A stretch of 64,000 bases of DNA from assembly GCF_003600355.1 (NCBI RefSeq), contig NZ_CP032416.1, forward strand, positions 2,314,183 through 2,378,182, read 5' to 3'. Shown piece after piece: positions 63,637-64,000 of the stretch. This stretch comes from Clostridium fermenticellae. Lineage in GTDB: Bacteria > Bacillota > Clostridia > Clostridiales > Clostridiaceae. The stretch's first letter is position 1. Every line of letters starts with the position of its first letter. A program made the translations under genes and the position numbers. The notes under the pieces are model-generated. The model was given only the letters and a program-made list of their open reading frames with translations, was not told where the DNA came from and ran no database searches.

Positions 63637-64000
63637 CTACGCTTCTATTATCTTTTCTGCAAGTTTTCTTCCCAAATATATATAATCTTCTTTGTTACCG
63701 CTTATATCCTTTTTAATTAGCCTATTATTTATATAAAATATACCAGTTATATGCATAATATTTCCTTGGATTAGCGCATTTGCACCTATAGTTGATTTAC
63801 AATCACCATTAAGTCTTCTCATAAAACTTCTTTCAGCTTCAACACAAATTTCTGATTCATAATCACTTAGAGATTTTAGTATTTTTTCATTTTTATTACC
63901 TTTTTTTATCTCTATCCCAAGTGCTCCCTGTCCAACAGCTGGTATCATCTCATCTAATTTAAAATAATCCGTTATCATATAATCCATATTCATCCTCTTA
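63637..64000 (-). CDS. hemC: Hydroxymethylbilane synthase, 3' part
   Basis: The C-terminal 121 residues of HemC; the frame continues beyond the window edge, so the ATG at 63993 is internal. Seen: ITDYFKLDEMIPAVGQGALGIEI, CVEAERSFMRRLNGDCKSTIGANALI, where the cysteine in GDCKS carries the dipyrromethane cofactor. HemC polymerises four porphobilinogens and feeds cobA-hemD, which begins 13 bases downstream. Confidence 0.95.
   Translation of the reverse strand, partial: KRMNMDYMITDYFKLDEMIPAVGQGALGIEIKKGNKNEKILKSLSDYESEICVEAERSFMRRLNGDCKSTIGANALIQGNIMHITGIFYINNRLIKKDISGNKEDYIYLGRKLAEKIIEA

Noticed and set aside
63637-64000. hemC as a truncated pseudogene of 118 residues.
   Set aside because: The frame is open at the window edge, and the visible part is a normal HemC C-terminus.
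1-64000. CRISPR arrays, prophage or integrase-flanked islands, rRNA genes.
   Set aside because: No regularly spaced direct repeats, phage structural or integrase genes, or rRNA sequence were seen; the only mobile elements are the two IS copies.

Overview
The window is AT-rich, and nearly all of its genes lie on the minus strand with short spacers and strong GGAGG-type ribosome binding sites. Gene content points to an anaerobic, endospore-forming Clostridium of the sensu stricto group: the hrcA-grpE-dnaK-dnaJ operon with a CIRCE operator, gpr, spoIIP, yqfC/yqfD and spoIVFA/spoIVFB homologues, rubrerythrin with superoxide reductase, selenocysteine genes and an anaerobic (early cobalt) cobalamin pathway. 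I do not name a species.

Layout from left to right (transcription mostly right to left). 1-6817 is a conserved Firmicutes block: 5' part of pgpH, yqfD-yqfC, yqeY-rpsU, a HIT protein, mtaB, rsmE and prmA. 6925-8191 holds a lone ornithine-cyclodeaminase-family gene between a palindromic repeat and a terminator. It interrupts the usual dnaJ-prmA junction. 8193-18975 is the heat-shock operon followed upstream by hemW, lepA, a small membrane protein, spoIIP and gpr. 19095-20706 is an insertion sequence, followed by rpsT on the plus strand, holA and comEC. 23958-26561 encodes a full-length P-type ATPase homologue whose catalytic motifs are all degenerate. 26846-31409 is a complete selenocysteine locus (tRNA-Sec, selB, selA, selD), and selD itself has an in-frame UGA. 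31486-33097 is a second copy of the same insertion sequence in the opposite orientation, followed by comEA and dacF.

35099-46791 holds a pseudouridine synthase, ridA, yqeK, nadD, obgE, a Spo0B-like protein, rpmA-prp-rplU with a structured L21 leader, rng, two radical-SAM-linked genes, and spoIVFB-spoIVFA. 47005-49030 holds oxygen-defence genes (rubrerythrin, desulfoferrodoxin) and a secreted nuclease lipoprotein. tRNA-Glu(CUC) is at 49357-49431. 49515-64000 is one long overlapping tetrapyrrole operon. It starts beyond the window with hemC and runs through cobA-hemD, hemB, cbiA, cobT, cbiC, D, E, T, L, F, G, cobJ(cbiH), cbiK and cbiJ to a PduX-like kinase and cobO. It takes porphobilinogen to uroporphyrinogen III, then to the cobalt-corrin ring and its adenosylation.

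The most notable observations are these. The two 1612-bp IS copies each sit exactly 17 bp upstream of the -35 box of a housekeeping promoter, in the same relative orientation. The IS carries a hairpin that would hide the transposase ribosome binding site only in read-through transcripts. The P-type ATPase looks like a pseudoenzyme. ComEC has a degenerate C-terminal domain. comEA has no ordinary start codon where its ribosome binding site points. A Spo0B-like protein sits in the Bacillus spo0B slot. Two sporulation loci have well-matched sigma-E-type promoters.
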